From: Elymus sibiricus
Taxonomy: Eukaryota; Streptophyta; Magnoliopsida; Poales; Poaceae
Reading direction: 5' to 3'
NCBI GenBank assembly: GCA_039707655.1
Contig: CM077675.1
Location: 419,615,162-419,679,161 of the forward strand
Length of the DNA stretch: 64,000 bases
Position numbers and translations under genes: made by a program. A model generated the notes under the pieces. It saw only the letters and a program-made list of their open reading frames with translations, was not told the origin of the DNA and did no database searches. Position 1 is the first letter of the stretch. Each line of letters begins with the position of its first letter. Below are positions 61,753-64,000 of the stretch, piece by piece.

Positions 61753-62442
61753 ATGACGCCGTGGAAACGCTTCGTGAAGGCCCGTACGATGGCCACGTCC
61801 TCCCCGAGCGCCGCCGCCTGCGCCGAGAGCGCGGCCGCCTACGCCGAGAGTGCCGCCGCATCCGCATTGAGCGCGGCCGCATCCGCCGAGAGGGCATCTG
61901 CGGCAGCCGACAGGGCAGCTGCAGCAGCCGAGACGGCTGCAGCTGCTACTGCGACGGCGGCTGTAAACGCCGAGAGCGCTCGAGCTGCCATCCGTGCCGC
62001 CGATGTCGCCCTGGCCCGGGTCGAGGCCATCCACGCCAAGATTGAGGACGCACACGCCAAGATATTCCGGGCCACCTCGGAATCCAGCATGCAACCCACG
62101 TCCAAAAAAGCGGCGGTGGCCATGGAGCACCTGCTTCCTCATGAGATCGCCGAGCGGGAGCTCGAGATGCAGGAGGCGGTGGAGATCGAGGAGCGCCGGG
62201 AGGAGGAGTTGCGCGTGGCTGAGGTCGAGGTAGAGAAGAGTCTGTCCGTCGAGGAATCGGCGGTGGAGTACCAACGCGAGCTCTGGCGCAGCCACTACTA
62301 CGAGTACTACAACCTTGAGGGCGGCGCCGAGGACGAGGACAAGGACGCGGTCGACTTCAGCAGGGGGGACGCGGAGTCCACCAACGGCGGCATTTCGCCA
62401 GGACAAGTCATCGACGTCTCATCTCACACCGACGATGCATAG
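61753..62442 (+). CDS. Unrecognised Ala/Glu-rich coiled-coil protein (229 codons)
   Basis: An open frame from MTPWKRFVKARTMATSSPSA to TAG 62440-62442. Residues about 20-95 are a repeating 7-residue AESAAA / SAAASAE pattern, a clear alanine-rich amphipathic helix. It is followed by an Ala/Arg helix, then an Glu-rich helix (EIAERELEMQEAVEIEERRE) and an acidic tail with EYQRELWRSHYYEYYNLEGG. No known domain and no introns. The 7-residue DNA periodicity suggests growth by short tandem duplication. It lies between two GTTTGCGATG motifs (61623 and 62707). Confidence 0.5.
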   Translation: MTPWKRFVKARTMATSSPSAAACAESAAAYAESAAASALSAAASAERASAAADRAAAAAETAAAATATAAVNAESARAAIRAADVALARVEAIHAKIEDAHAKIFRATSESSMQPTSKKAAVAMEHLLPHEIAERELEMQEAVEIEERREEELRVAEVEVEKSLSVEESAVEYQRELWRSHYYEYYNLEGGAEDEDKDAVDFSRGDAESTNGGISPGQVIDVSSHTDDA

Positions 62443-62716
62443 GCTGGCGCGGTGGCGGATTTGTTAAAATTATGCGTACTTAGACTTTGTTTTTAATGCT
62501 GGTCTTTTGTTAGAGCAATGTTTAGGTCAACTGGCTCTGTTTAATTACTAAAATTGCTCGATTCAGTAAGTGTGGTCTGTGTGCTGTACGCTCTTTTGTG
62601 TGCCCAAATTAGCAAGCGATGTTAAATTATGCAATGACGAACCCGGGGAAATTTCCACCAAAACTTGAATTATCAAACTCATCCCATGCGCGTAAAGCAG
62701 AAGAATCGTTTGCGAT

Positions 62717-62969
62717 GCACACAATCGTTCAAAGTGAATGGTGTCCGGCGGCACCGCGCGCAAAGTTTCCCTCCACATTTCCAAACTTTTGGCCTACCGC
62801 CAAAATATCTACCCCCGCCCCCTCCTCCCCCCTTCCCCACCCCCTTTTCTCCCCGACCACAAGTCACATTTCCCCTGTTTCCTCCTTCCTTCCTTCCTTC
62901 CTAAGCTATAGCCGCTTCCTCGCTTGCTTCCTCGCTCTCGCCGTCTCGCATCCTACCGCCAGGGTCGCC
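62717..62969 (+). promoter_or_regulatory. Upstream/5' UTR region of the GRF-like gene
   Basis: C-rich and CT-rich sequence (CCCCGCCCCCTCCTCCCCCC, TTCCTTCCTTCCTTCC) typical of a cereal 5' UTR leads to ATG 62970. No clear TATA box. Confidence 0.4.
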
Positions 62970-63264
62970 ATGGTCTTCTTCAATGACCTCTCCAGCGGTT
63001 CCTCCTCCGACGACGACTCCTTCACCACCCGGGTATGCCTCTCTTCTCTCTCTCGGGCTATGACTTGGAATGAAGGATTTTAACCCGGCGGTCGATTTGA
63101 GTCATTTATTCCTCTTGTAGCTCCCTAGGACCATCAGTTGCAACGAATGGAGCGGGGTGGCTGAAGATCTGTCTGCTCGTTGTCACCATCAATCTCCATG
63201 CGTGAAGCTAGTTGCGTTTGAATCTGTGGACAGTGGGAGGAAGTTTCTGGCATGTGCAGAGAAG
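62970..63264 (+). CDS. GRF-type zinc-finger-like protein, first two exons
   Basis: Exon 1 is 62970-63032 (CGCCATGG context; 21 codons, acidic-serine rich SSGSSSDDDSF). A GT-AG intron of 88 bp follows and exon 2 is 63121-63264 (48 codons). Exon 2 carries C.H.SPCVKLVAFESVDSGR and KFLACAEK, the pattern of the plant GRF-like zinc finger seen in many short Triticeae proteins and chimeric genes; GRF fingers in known proteins bind single-stranded nucleic acid. A good donor follows (AAG|GTTAGA), but the expected next exon with the C...W...P part is not found in the remaining 736 bp, so the gene is either cut by the window or a fragment. Confidence 0.5.
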
Positions 63265-64000
63265 GTTAGACCCTCTTTCGTTGTTACAAATCATTTGTTA
63301 GATGTGATTCAGACACTGTCACGGTCCCAACCCATTCATACCACACCTTCAACCAAACGCATCCTAAGATAGTGTCACAGTTTGTACCTAGTATCTAAAA
63401 ATGTTGCCATCTCATCAGCGGTGCCATTAGAAATTTATTTGGCACCGCTTCAGTAGTTTGTGCAGCCAACTTTGGTCCACACATCCGAGCAGCCAAGCAG
63501 TAAAATACTAAATCTTTATGGCACGAAGGAACTGGGCATCGGAGCAACTAGGTCCTCCGGAGTCCGGGTCCCTGATTTTTTTCCGCTGCATCGGCTCGCC
63601 AGTGCAGGGCACCGGTGCGAGATGTAGCAACAGTTGTCTTTACACCGGTTTTGGCATACATAGTGGACGGCCTTAGTGCTATTAGTTCTATGTTACTAAA
63701 TTTGTGCATGTACACACCTGTTAGTATCAATTTGCTGTCATGCAAACACTGTCGCTATGCTGTTGCAGTTATATTTACCTTCCTCATAAAATGTTCAATT
63801 TGTTATTTATAGTACATGAGTAAGAACTTGTAGCGTTGTTGTAGTTAATTATAGCTTCTGATGTTTCAGAATTTGGTTGTTGTCTCAGTAGCAATTAATT
63901 CATTTGCACATTGATCTTTTTGAGAAGATATGTCATAATTAACCTGTTTCTTCAGTTTTTCAAAATAAGTATTGGTGATTTTCTATGTTGCTATAAACCC
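63265..64000. other. Intron or intergenic DNA to the window end
   Basis: AT-rich in its second half. A TTTCAG near 63866 could be an acceptor but the following frame is not recognisable. No repeat identified. Confidence 0.35.

Larger units (their letters stand above)
57333..62716. mobile_element. Unassigned DNA-element-like region with dispersed GTTTGCGATG motif
   Basis: It starts with CACTACTGCAGGTTGC, a CACTA-like end, but no matching right end was found, so the limits are provisional. GTTTGCGATG occurs at 57447, 57531, 61623 and 62707, with GTGTGCGAT variants between 57387 and 57670. It contains four 83-bp tandem units, three ORFs without transposase motifs, a long (TA)n and two and a half 508-bp units. 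Confidence 0.4.

Overview
The window is repeat-dense plant nuclear DNA, most likely from a Triticeae grass (wheat, Aegilops or a relative). The evidence is the mix of large Copia and Athila-type Gypsy LTR retrotransposons, CACTA elements with family-specific subterminal repeats, Stowaway MITEs, a tRNA-derived SINE and GC3-rich plant exons with GT-AG introns. Nothing looks bacterial: there are no operons, ribosome binding sites or CRISPR arrays. Family names below rest on reading the sequence, not on database searches.

Layout. 1-8260: the right part of a decayed Copia element (5' LTR end, PBS, eroded internal region, PPT and a full 2150-bp 3' LTR). 8261-18870: a decayed SANT/NAM-associated gene of the PIF/Harbinger ORF1 type, split a few codons before its end by an 8220-bp CACTA element (10154-18373, AAG target duplication). 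That CACTA carries a broken TNP2 transposase and a second transcription unit with a ULP1-like domain and an RNase H1 N-terminal-like ORF. 19096-22870: the one clearly intact host gene, a STAR1-type ABC ATPase of three exons whose 2.9-kb intron holds two Stowaway MITEs and a poly(A)-tailed retroposon. 22871-29360: intergenic DNA with MITEs, retroposons and small gene fragments. 29361-54471: a nested complex. A rearranged Copia was hit by a SINE, the SINE by an Athila-lineage Gypsy element (GTGGG duplication), and the Gypsy protease region by a second CACTA (42097-48681, TTT duplication). A 5.26-kb stretch of this complex is directly duplicated (30185-35442 and 35461-40721). 54472-57330: Copia remnant and tandem repeats. 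57333-62716: an unassigned DNA-element-like region with three small coiled-coil-type ORFs, 83-bp and 508-bp tandem repeats and a recurring GTTTGCGATG motif. 62970-63264: two exons of a GRF-like zinc-finger gene or gene fragment.

How it works together. STAR1 is the only gene with an obvious cellular role. In rice STAR1 pairs with the membrane protein STAR2 to move UDP-glucose in aluminium tolerance. The other coding sequences serve, or once served, transposon movement. The most informative observations are the tandem duplication with a templated-looking junction, the insertion order readable from target duplications, the matching 5' modules of the two transcription units in CACTA 1, an LTR-promoter-like module upstream of the Athila-like ORF, and the unexplained three-ORF region near the right end.
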